Assembly (NCBI GenBank): GCA_910577035.1
Contig: CAJTKW010000069.1
Location: 1 to 20,482 of the forward strand
Length of the DNA: 20,482 nucleotides
Reading direction: 5' to 3'
DNA from: an uncultured Acetatifactor sp.
Lineage (GTDB): Bacteria; Bacillota; Clostridia; Lachnospirales; Lachnospiraceae
Shown in pieces: positions 1-5,910 of the stretch (its first letter is position 1; every line of letters starts with the position of its first letter). A program made the position numbers and the translations under genes. The notes under the pieces were generated by a model. The model was not told the origin of the DNA, searched no databases, and saw nothing but the letters and a program-made list of their open reading frames with translations.

Positions 1-52
1 GGAAGCCGGATCCTGAAGCTATTTCAACCCACGCTCCCGCATGGGGAGCGAC
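1..52 (-). CRISPR. Leader-proximal end of a type I-C CRISPR array: first repeat plus partial first spacer
   Basis: One 32-bp repeat occupies 21-52. Read on the minus strand it starts GTCGCTCCCC and ends GCGTGGGTTGAAAT. It contains a 7-bp palindromic stem (CGCTCCC / GGGAGCG around a CATGC loop), followed by the 11-nt tail TGGGTTGAAAT that becomes the crRNA 5' handle in type I-C. Bases 1-20 are the first part of the leader-proximal spacer, which runs off the left edge. Only one full repeat is visible, so repeat periodicity cannot be shown here. The call rests on the repeat matching the type I-C consensus and on its place directly after the cas2 leader. The array is transcribed leftwards, in the same direction as the cas genes. 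Confidence 0.93.
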
Positions 53-224
53 AGCAAAAATATATTAAATAACAATCTCATTTTTATATAAATCTTTTCA
101 CATTGCACAAAACAAGGCTTTTCAAGCCCACAAATTAAATACTTTTTCTCGCATTACTACATAATTAATTACCAAAACCTGTGCGAAAAACGACCACTTT
201 TTATGGGCACTTTACTTTCGCACA
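53..224 (-). promoter_or_regulatory. CRISPR leader, AT-rich, between cas2 and the first repeat
   Basis: These 172 bp separate the cas2 stop from the first repeat and contain no gene. On the minus strand the segment is AT-rich, as leaders are, and should hold the array promoter and the Cas1-Cas2 integration signals. A TATATA box lies at 85-90, about 33 bp before the repeat. A weak TTGTTT at 110-115 could serve as a -35 element, but the 19-bp spacing is long, so the exact promoter is uncertain. The cas2-proximal end carries the inverted repeat described separately. Confidence 0.8.
181..223. repeat. 8-bp inverted repeat just downstream of cas2
   Basis: GTGCGAAA at 181-188 pairs perfectly with TTTCGCAC at 216-223 across a 27-nt loop, directly after the cas2 stop. 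It could end or attenuate the cas transcript or be a leader element. No U-tract follows on the minus strand except the short T-run inside the distal arm, so it is not a classical intrinsic terminator. Confidence 0.5.
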
Positions 225-515
225 TCAACAGATCAGCGGTCCGGACAAATCGACCCCTTGCTTTTTTCCTATATGCTCTATTCGATTCTTATATTGTTCT
301 CCCAGAACATAATATCTGACACTGTCCTTTTCTACATCAATAATGTCCTGTATCTGCTTTTTGATCATGGCGAGCTGCGTATTATCAACCAGGCATTCAA
401 ATACCGAGTTTTGTACACGCTGTCCATAATTTGTGCATATTTTAGCAACCTTTGCCAAACGTCTAACTCCCTGCCCTGTTGTTGTATTCACGTCATATGT
501 AATCAATACCATCAT
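225..515 (-). CDS. cas2: CRISPR-associated protein Cas2 (type I-C)
   Basis: This is the 96-residue Cas2 subunit that bridges two Cas1 dimers in the spacer-integration complex. The protein starts MMVLITYDVNT, the first beta strand of the Cas2 ferredoxin-like fold with its conserved Asp. It continues with an RVQNSVFECLVD motif typical of the subfamily. The reading frame stays open upstream to 593, but the ATG at 515 is preferred: it is preceded at good spacing by AAGAGGTG and lies only 4 bp after the cas1 stop, so cas1 and cas2 are translationally coupled. Length is normal for Cas2. It is the last gene of the operon, adjacent to leader and array. Confidence 0.96.
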   Translation of the reverse strand: MMVLITYDVNTTTGQGVRRLAKVAKICTNYGQRVQNSVFECLVDNTQLAMIKKQIQDIIDVEKDSVRYYVLGEQYKNRIEHIGKKQGVDLSGPLIC

Positions 516-519
516 ACCA

Positions 520-1548
520 TCACCTCTTGAGAAACGGCGGATAAGCATCCAGGTCTCCCCGCAAATATCTTGCCAGCAACAATGCCTGTGCATAGGGCAG
601 CAACCCTATTTGTATTTTTTCCTTCAAGTAGGGATGCTGTATTACTTCCTGCTTTGTTTCCTGCCATCTTTGAATTACCGCCTTTCTTCCTTCCTCCTTC
701 ATTATGACCGCATGATCTTCCATTTCCAGAAAGTCACCTGCCGCAATCTGGCGTTTATTTATAAGTGTCAGCACAAATCTGTCAGCCACCGGACTTCTCA
801 ATTCTTCCATTAAATCCAGCGCCAAAGATCTTCGCCCCGGCCTGTCACGGTGCATAAAACCTACATAGGGATCCAATCCAACAGAATACGCTGCCCCGGC
901 GCATTCATTTGCCAGAAGAGAATAGGCAAACGAAAGAAGCGCATTTACATTATCAAGCGGAGGCCTCTTATTTCTTCCCCTGAACCGGAACTGCTCTTTA
1001 TTTTGCAGAATCAACTCGTCAAATACACGAAAGTATACCGTTGCCGCTTCTCCTTCATGTCCTCGCAGTTCGTTCAGATCCTGACATTTTCTGATATTTT
1101 CAATAGCCTTATGCAACAGTTCCGACGTATTACGAAGTTTATCCACATCGGCTCTCAATTCATGATCCCGTAAGGCACGATTGATCACATACCTCTCGTT
1201 AAATACCTTTCCCAGAATCATATTCCTTGCAATATCCAGACATTTCTGCTCATCGTCCGAAAACCGATATTGTGTCTTACGCAGAATAACATTTCCGTTT
1301 TCTTTTCCCACAAATCTTCCACAATATTGATTTCCTGAGAAAAAACTTAGGGAGATATTATTTTCAGTACACTTTCTGATCAATGCCGGGCTCGCACCAA
1401 CATAATTAAAGGCTACTACTGCATCCAGGTTATGAACAGGAAGACGCATTGCAACCTCATCATCCTTCCTGACCACGATATTTTCCCCGTCAAGACTTAA
1501 ATAAGCATCAGGCGAAGTCACATAAAGGGTATTCAGTAACTTCTTCAT
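520..1548 (-). CDS. cas1: CRISPR-associated integrase Cas1 (type I-C)
   Basis: Cas1 is the metal-dependent integrase that inserts new spacers at the leader-repeat junction. The 342-residue protein has the expected N-terminal beta domain (about 1-85) and alpha-helical catalytic domain. Candidate metal ligands are all present: E165 in the GHEGEA motif, H233 in GFMHRDRPGR, and D245/E248 in LALDLMEELR. This order and spacing match the Cas1 family, so the enzyme looks intact. The start ATG overlaps the cas4 stop by 4 bp (ATGA), indicating translational coupling. Confidence 0.97.
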   Translation of the reverse strand: MKKLLNTLYVTSPDAYLSLDGENIVVRKDDEVAMRLPVHNLDAVVAFNYVGASPALIRKCTENNISLSFFSGNQYCGRFVGKENGNVILRKTQYRFSDDEQKCLDIARNMILGKVFNERYVINRALRDHELRADVDKLRNTSELLHKAIENIRKCQDLNELRGHEGEAATVYFRVFDELILQNKEQFRFRGRNKRPPLDNVNALLSFAYSLLANECAGAAYSVGLDPYVGFMHRDRPGRRSLALDLMEELRSPVADRFVLTLINKRQIAAGDFLEMEDHAVIMKEEGRKAVIQRWQETKQEVIQHPYLKEKIQIGLLPYAQALLLARYLRGDLDAYPPFLKR

Positions 1549-2210
1549 CTCACTCCCTCCCCCAGCATTGCCTCAATATAATCATTCACTGTATCATTAC
1601 TGCTCAGGCCCGGCACACATACACTTTGCAGCGAACATTGCTTACACTTTGTCCCGGTCTTAACCTTAGGTGTGTAACCTCTGTGATAATATTGGTGCAT
1701 CTCATCCAAAAGTTTCCGGACCTTATCGCGAAGTACTTCGGAAAACTCAACCTCTTTTCTATGCTTCGTTTCTCCATAATAAAGAAATCCCCGCTCGATG
1801 TCAGTTTGCAGCATTTCCTCAAGACACATCGCCTGCGCTGTCAGCTGCAGCTCATCTGCATCATGGCTTTTTGGTGCTCCGCGTTTGTATTCCACGGGCA
1901 CAACCCTGTACAGCCCACTCCGGCCGTTCAACGGAATTCCCTGAGAGTCAGCATGAAATTCCACAAGATCACATTCTCCGCTGACTCCCAGACTTTTGGA
2001 AAAAACTTTCATGGCCCGAACCGATATGATCCCGCCCCGCTTCTCTTTGTAAAACGGATTATGCGCATTTTCGTGCATGCTTCTGCCTTCAAAGGTTCTG
2101 ACATTCTCTTCCCACTGCTGCTCAATATGGATCAACGCCCATTGCCTTCTGCAGAATGCAAAATGCTGGATACCGGACAGCAGCAAATAATCCTCTTCTT
2201 CATACTCCAT
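1545..2210 (-). CDS. cas4: CRISPR-associated exonuclease Cas4 (Dna2/RecB-like, type I-C)
   Basis: Cas4 trims and orients prespacers by their PAM before integration, together with Cas1-Cas2. The 221-residue protein shows the RecB-like nuclease core: D81 in the GECDLVEF strand, E107 and K109 in PVEYKRG, and the QLTAQ helix at 122-126. Four cysteines can hold a 4Fe-4S cluster: C20 near the N terminus and C189, C192 and C198 near the C terminus. All hallmark residues are present. It begins 5 bp after the cas7 stop, with AAGGAA at the cas7 end as its likely ribosome site, and overlaps cas1 by 4 bp. Confidence 0.96.
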   Translation of the reverse strand: MEYEEEDYLLLSGIQHFAFCRRQWALIHIEQQWEENVRTFEGRSMHENAHNPFYKEKRGGIISVRAMKVFSKSLGVSGECDLVEFHADSQGIPLNGRSGLYRVVPVEYKRGAPKSHDADELQLTAQAMCLEEMLQTDIERGFLYYGETKHRKEVEFSEVLRDKVRKLLDEMHQYYHRGYTPKVKTGTKCKQCSLQSVCVPGLSSNDTVNDYIEAMLGEGVR

Positions 2211-2215
2211 GCCAG

Positions 2216-3103
2216 TTATTCCTTACAAATGCAGGTTACGCCGTCCGGCAGCTCCGACGCCAGTTCCACCACATAATCGGTAAATCCTCTGGCAATCTCC
2301 ACATCCTTCTTTCGCTGAATTCTTACACCGTCAAAGAGCTTATGTGCCGGCGCACATCCCAATTCGCTGTCATGCTTGAAAATAATCAGCTTGCGAACTG
2401 CCATCTTGCCCCTCGCAGCAGAATGGTCATTCTCAAACATATTTAGAATTGCCTGCCATAAAAGCTCCAGATCCTCCTCCGAAAATCCCGTAACCTTTCT
2501 TGCCAGATTTGCCGAGATGTAGCCCTCCGCACGGTACAGCGCATAGGGTACAATATATTTCCTGCCCATTTCCGTGCCTTTATTTTCTGCATCGTTTTCT
2601 GTAGTGATTGCCACTCTGGTAATTGTAACTTCCTGGGGCAGGATCGGCTCCACAGATCTGGCAAACCCCAGCTGTACCGGCCCTCTCACCTGCCCGCAGT
2701 TCAACTTATCCTTTACAAAAGTTGTCATCACTGCCCCAAAAGTCCGAATATCATAAAAATTTTCACACATAAAATCGCGTATTTTCCGGTCCAGCTCAGG
2801 ATCTTCCTTTTTCTTTTGTTTCACGCTGCTGCTGTCTGCTCCCACATAGTCATATGCTTCCTTATCACTGCGGTTTAAGGGAACATTCTCTTTAATATAA
2901 ATGCGATACCCCTTCTCGTCTTCCTTGACCGTTTCCACATAATTGCGGATTTTCCGTTTTAAGCAGACATCCGTCACAAGGCCGTATCCGCTTTCCGGGT
3001 CAACTCTGGGCATGTTGCCCGCATCGGGATCTCCGTTGGGATTTCCGTTCTCCACGTCAAATAGAATTACAAAATCGTACCTGTTTTTAATCGCCTCGCT
3101 CAT
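2216..3103 (-). CDS. cas7: Cascade backbone protein Cas7 (Csd2 family, type I-C)
   Basis: Cas7 polymerises along the crRNA guide to form the Cascade backbone; seven copies are known in type I-C complexes. The 295-residue sequence opens with the Csd2-type segment FDVENGNPNGDPDAGNMPR (about residues 15-33). It also contains the DIRTFGAVM motif typical of type I-B/I-C Cas7 proteins. Length is normal for the family. A strong GGAGG site about 10 bp upstream lies inside the end of cas8c, and the two genes overlap by 4 bp. Confidence 0.96.
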   Translation of the reverse strand: MSEAIKNRYDFVILFDVENGNPNGDPDAGNMPRVDPESGYGLVTDVCLKRKIRNYVETVKEDEKGYRIYIKENVPLNRSDKEAYDYVGADSSSVKQKKKEDPELDRKIRDFMCENFYDIRTFGAVMTTFVKDKLNCGQVRGPVQLGFARSVEPILPQEVTITRVAITTENDAENKGTEMGRKYIVPYALYRAEGYISANLARKVTGFSEEDLELLWQAILNMFENDHSAARGKMAVRKLIIFKHDSELGCAPAHKLFDGVRIQRKKDVEIARGFTDYVVELASELPDGVTCICKE

Positions 3104-3468
3104 ACTTCTTTATCCTCCTTTTTCTCATATCTTTTCTGTGTCTGATGATAATAACCCAAATGAAAAGATCCCTGCTGTGGCAATGTCATACGCGCCGGAT
3201 ACTCTTCCCCAAGCTTTTCCGTGATTCCCTGAATTTGTTTTTGGAAAGAAATCCTGATTCCTTCCTCCTTACATTTTCGTAAATGCTTTTGTGCCAGGTT
3301 TATCAGCAGCGGAAATGTATTTGCCGGTGCTGAGGCTGCAGAATTAAAGTATCTATCTTTTATAGTTGCATTGATCCCAGGGTTAGCCTCTTGTTGCACA
3401 TGCTCCAACACGGCAAATAATCTTCCTAAATTATAGTATTGATTCGTACTTTCTTCATTTAACGCCAT
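3100..3468 (-). CDS. cas11c: Small subunit Cas11c, internal translation product of cas8c
   Basis: Type I-C systems lack a separate small-subunit gene. In characterised members Cas11c is made from an internal start inside cas8c. Here a perfect AAAGGAGG ribosome site at 3477-3484 is followed after 8 bp by ATG at 3468, in frame with cas8c. The predicted 122-residue product begins MALNEESTNQYYNLGRLFAV. The NLGRLFAVLEHVQQEA helix is like the starts of known Cas11c proteins. Such a strong Shine-Dalgarno inside a coding region is hard to explain otherwise. Expression is inferred, not observed. Confidence 0.85.
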   Translation of the reverse strand: MALNEESTNQYYNLGRLFAVLEHVQQEANPGINATIKDRYFNSAASAPANTFPLLINLAQKHLRKCKEEGIRISFQKQIQGITEKLGEEYPARMTLPQQGSFHLGYYHQTQKRYEKKEDKEV

Positions 3469-4848
3469 CTGTAATACCTCCTTTGGACACTGCGAGTTAC
3501 TGTTTTTTATAAAAAATGCTTTAATAATGGACGCTCTCCCCCAGCTCACCTTATGCTCTGCCCGTATACGCAACATCACTCCATTCAGCAGAGAAGCCGG
3601 GTATTTGCCTCCTGTCAAAACTGCCTTCATAACATCCGCCGCCATTTGCGGAGAAGGTACTTTATCCCTGGCGTTCTGGTTGACGGTTTCCTGGAGCAGT
3701 CTCCAGTATGACAGACGGTCTTCTTTTTCGTATGCAGGCTTTACCATCTCAAGTCGGTCATAATGTCTGCCAATGTTCTTAAGCATATTTCCGAAGGAAT
3801 CCTGCCAGAAAAACCTCACAGACAGCCTTGCCGCATTAGGCGCCACCCCCAAAATGTAAAAGTGCCTGTCTAAATCCAGCTTCACATGTTCCAGCTCCAC
3901 CGGCTTTCCTGCAAGTGCAGCGCTCAATATTGCACTTAAATCTTCATCTGTAATCCTTCCTTCATCCTGAACTCCAAACATTGCGGCAATCCCCACATCC
4001 TGATAGACCTCTTCCCCGCCTTCCGCCCAGCAGACGATTGTGGTATCTCCGATCCATTTCACATGCCCCCTGTCCATCAACAAGCTGTTTAACGCCGCAC
4101 CGTAGGCCGCCGCCGCATATTCTCCCACCGAAGCATTTTCTCCCTGCTCCTTCCCATAGGAGCAAAAAGCCGGAGCGTTAAAGGACACCAGCGATGTTCC
4201 CATTGCCTGCGCGCCATATACTCCCTTAATAACCGGATGCAATACTGCAATCTGCGTCCTTTTACCGGTAATCATACAGATACCGTTTTCTTCTGCACCT
4301 GCAGTATCATAATATTGCTGCCAGCATCTTTTGACAGTTTCATCATTCGTTACAGGCTCTCCTTCATAATAAAAAAGAATATTAGCACCTGCCATCAGAT
4401 CCTTCCATGCCTCTGCTATACAATCATACTCCAATGCCTTTCCCGGTTCCCAGTTTTGCAGGAAAAGCAATACAGCTTTCGCCGATTCAGAAGATACATT
4501 ACCCAACAATCTTCTATGTAAATCGCAAAAGGCATTAAAACATTTCTCTGTCCTGTCCGGCTTCCCCTTTTCATCCACTCCCAGAACATAAGTGGAATTA
4601 TCACAGAGGAAATTAGGTGTAATATCCACGGAACGCTTTGCCGGCTGTGGTACTATGATATTCCGGGCTTCATAGACGGTTTTTTTACCCTTCACCTTTG
4701 ATACCTTCTGCGGAATCAGATCAACGATATTTCCTTCCCGATCCAGATTCAGCGCATAAGAAACTCGCACCGTTCCCCAACCGGGCCTGGGAATCTCTCC
4801 TTTTTCCAGCAGATCCTCATAATGCTTTACCAACGCCTGCAGTATCAC
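3100..4848 (-). CDS. cas8c: Cascade large subunit Cas8c (Csd1 family)
   Basis: Cas8c recognises the PAM and positions Cas3 in the type I-C Cascade. The frame is open to a TTG at 4863, but the better start is the GTG at 4848. It is preceded by GAGGTGG at ideal spacing, gives the family-typical N terminus (M)ILQALVKHYEDLL, and produces a GTGA 4-bp overlap with the cas5 stop. The product is then 582 residues, normal for Csd1. The mid-protein QIAVLHPVIKGVYGAQ segment also fits the family. The C-terminal 122 codons are probably translated a second time as Cas11c. Confidence 0.95.
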   Translation of the reverse strand: MILQALVKHYEDLLEKGEIPRPGWGTVRVSYALNLDREGNIVDLIPQKVSKVKGKKTVYEARNIIVPQPAKRSVDITPNFLCDNSTYVLGVDEKGKPDRTEKCFNAFCDLHRRLLGNVSSESAKAVLLFLQNWEPGKALEYDCIAEAWKDLMAGANILFYYEGEPVTNDETVKRCWQQYYDTAGAEENGICMITGKRTQIAVLHPVIKGVYGAQAMGTSLVSFNAPAFCSYGKEQGENASVGEYAAAAYGAALNSLLMDRGHVKWIGDTTIVCWAEGGEEVYQDVGIAAMFGVQDEGRITDEDLSAILSAALAGKPVELEHVKLDLDRHFYILGVAPNAARLSVRFFWQDSFGNMLKNIGRHYDRLEMVKPAYEKEDRLSYWRLLQETVNQNARDKVPSPQMAADVMKAVLTGGKYPASLLNGVMLRIRAEHKVSWGRASIIKAFFIKNSNSQCPKEVLQMALNEESTNQYYNLGRLFAVLEHVQQEANPGINATIKDRYFNSAASAPANTFPLLINLAQKHLRKCKEEGIRISFQKQIQGITEKLGEEYPARMTLPQQGSFHLGYYHQTQKRYEKKEDKEV

Positions 4849-5546
4849 ATAACCACCTCGCAATCTCTCAGATCCAGCACCCCGTCCTTTATCTGTGCCC
4901 TGAAAAACCTGGGACGAATCTCTGCCGGATCACTGTAATCCATACTGTGAAGCATATACCCCAGATCCTTTGTCAGCGGAATGGCCGGTATCGCACCGCC
5001 CTCCCACTCCCGAAAATGTGCCGGAAATTCCCGGCATCCGAAATATGGCTGGTGGTAGCACTGGCCCTTTTTCAACCGCCGTTTCATAATATCCTGAAAC
5101 TTTCCCGGATTGTCGCCCGGACCGGCATTGGAAGTCATATCAAAATGCGCTTCCAGCACGTAATGCACGTCCTGTAATACCAGAGAAGACCGCTGGCTCC
5201 TTTCCGCTGCCGTATTCAGATATAAACTGCCTTCTCCGTTGACCATAACCCTTTTTACACTACTGGCAGAAATCTTTGCATTCACTTCGTTTCTCTTGAT
5301 GCTTGTCATTTTAATCTCTGCCGGCTCCAGGTTTTCCGCATCTTCCACCGTCCGCTTTTCCAGCCGGATTGGCGCTAAAACATAAATCCTGTCTACCGAC
5401 CAATTTAATCCGGGATGCCAGTAGACTGCTTCCAAAAGCCCTCTGGCAGCGGAAGGAGTGACCACATCATATGTCACCCTTTCCGTTTTCATTTCCGGTC
5501 TGGAAAAACAGGCAAAGTCTCCCCATACCTCCACCAAAACAGACAT
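4845..5546 (-). CDS. cas5c: Cas5c (Cas5d), Cascade subunit and pre-crRNA endoribonuclease
   Basis: Type I-C loci have no cas6. Cas5c cuts pre-crRNA at the 3' base of the repeat stem and stays on the 5' handle. The 233-residue protein starts with the Cas5 beta strand SVLVEVWGDFACFSRPE. It has the AVYWHP segment whose Tyr42 aligns with the catalytic Tyr proposed for the Bacillus halodurans enzyme, and a DVHYVLEAHFDM segment matching the second active-site strand (alignment by eye). It overlaps cas8c by 4 bp and is the first gene of the Cascade/adaptation operon. Its upstream region holds the promoter and the candidate guide-RNA target. Confidence 0.95.
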   Translation of the reverse strand: MSVLVEVWGDFACFSRPEMKTERVTYDVVTPSAARGLLEAVYWHPGLNWSVDRIYVLAPIRLEKRTVEDAENLEPAEIKMTSIKRNEVNAKISASSVKRVMVNGEGSLYLNTAAERSQRSSLVLQDVHYVLEAHFDMTSNAGPGDNPGKFQDIMKRRLKKGQCYHQPYFGCREFPAHFREWEGGAIPAIPLTKDLGYMLHSMDYSDPAEIRPRFFRAQIKDGVLDLRDCEVVM

Positions 5547-5569
5547 GTTGTCAAGTCCTCCTTTCTTTA

Positions 5570-5606
5570 TTCAATAGTTTAAAATGTACATTTCCCTCTT
5601 TATAAG
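5570..5606 (+). promoter_or_regulatory. Candidate CreR-Cascade target (TTC PAM plus partial protospacer) in the cas5 promoter
   Basis: TTC at 5570-5572 is the established type I-C PAM and sits directly 5' of AATAGTTTAAAATGTA (5573-5588). This equals the first 16 guide positions of the degenerate CRISPR unit at 5702-5717 except at positions 6 and 12. Those two positions are flipped out and unread in type I crRNA-DNA duplexes, so the pairing seen by Cascade would be continuous over 16 nt. Matching stops after 16, so full interference is unlikely and repression is expected. The footprint covers the predicted transcription start and reaches the -10 box of the cas5 promoter. The end coordinate assumes a guide of about 34 nt. 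Confidence 0.75.
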
Positions 5607-5633
5607 GATATAACAACTACCTATTATTGTCAA
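5598..5633 (-). promoter_or_regulatory. Predicted promoter of the cas5-cas8c-cas7-cas4-cas1-cas2 operon
   Basis: On the minus strand a perfect -35 box TTGACA (5633-5628) is followed after 17 bp by TATCCT (5610-5605), a 4/6 match to the -10 consensus. Transcription would start near 5598, giving a leader of about 50 nt before cas5. A 31-bp block containing both boxes is identical at 10411-10441 upstream of the zinc-ribbon gene, which supports its being functional. Confidence 0.7.
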
Positions 5634-5640
5634 TATACAA

Positions 5641-5667
5641 TTGCAATTTCTTTCAAAATTATATAAA
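5641..5667 (+). promoter_or_regulatory. Predicted divergent promoter of the CreR-like RNA
   Basis: On the plus strand TATAAA at 5662-5667 is a good -10 box. TTGCAA at 5641-5646 is a partial -35 box at a short 15-bp spacing. Initiation about 7 bp downstream (near 5674) would begin the transcript just before the stem of the degenerate repeat. The -10 region is not conserved in the second copy of the element (10468-10473), consistent with only this copy driving an RNA. Moderate confidence because of the spacing. Confidence 0.5.
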
Positions 5668-5673
5668 CTGTTT

Positions 5674-5753
5674 ATGTCATCTTATAGATGTGGGTTGAAA
5701 TAATAGATTAAACTGTAATAAGTTTCCAGGCGACAGGTGCTATCTGTCGCCTG
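5674..5753 (+). ncRNA. creR: CreR-like Cas-regulating RNA: single degenerate repeat, guide, 3' hairpin
   Basis: The unit is a 5-bp stem CATCT/AGATG (5678-5682, 5686-5690), then TGGGTTGAAAT (5691-5701), exactly the 11-nt tail of the array repeat in the same place relative to the stem base. A guide-like stretch runs from 5702, and a perfect 10-bp hairpin CAGGCGACAG/CTGTCGCCTG with a 7-nt loop lies at 5727-5753. The stem bases differ completely from the array repeat while stem position and handle are kept, as expected if Cas5c processing or loading is selected. Cas-regulating RNAs (CreR) and CreTA antitoxins of type I systems are built this way and steer Cascade to a partially matching promoter with a valid PAM. 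Guide position 1-16 targets the cas5 promoter; the same target recurs at 10376. Transcript ends are inferred. Confidence 0.75.
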
Positions 5754-5910
5754 AATTCATTCTCCCATGAAAGCAAATATCACCGTCAAGTGATACTCTA
5801 TCTCTTTGCATTTCTTTTCCTTATGCTTGTTTCAGATCATAAATCTATGGTTGTTGATCTGCATTCATCACTTATCGAATGAGTAAACTCATTCTTCTCG
5901 CTAACACTCG
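5754..5910. other. Rest of the cas3-cas5 intergenic gap; small inverted repeats, no gene seen
   Basis: No reading frame with a convincing ribosome site was found. Two small perfect inverted repeats are present: CAGATCA/TGATCTG (5833-5839, 5855-5861) and GAATGAGT/ACTCATTC (5877-5884, 5887-5894). The second lies 16 bp after the cas3 stop and could mark the end of the cas3 transcript, but it has no U-tract. Confidence 0.5.

Larger units (their letters stand above)
5570..5653. repeat. Copy 1 of an 84-bp duplicated promoter/target element
   Basis: This segment aligns without gaps to 10376-10459. I count 75 identical positions of 84, with 18 bp identical at the PAM/target end and 31 identical across the promoter boxes. 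Seven of the nine differences cluster at 5588-5604, downstream of the guide match. Each copy lies about 23 bp upstream of a minus-strand coding region. Confidence 0.9.

Noticed and set aside
225..593. Longer 122-residue Cas2 beginning at 593
   Set aside because: The extra N terminus overlaps cas1, has no ribosome site and precedes the conserved MMVLITYDVN start.
5754..5876. A CreT-type tiny toxin RNA downstream of the CreR-like RNA
   Set aside because: The guide matches the cas5 promoter rather than a local promoter, and no strong ribosome site with a minimal frame was found. CreR fits better than CreTA.
5877..5894. Intrinsic terminator after cas3
   Set aside because: The 8-bp stem has no following U-tract on the minus strand; recorded only as an inverted repeat.
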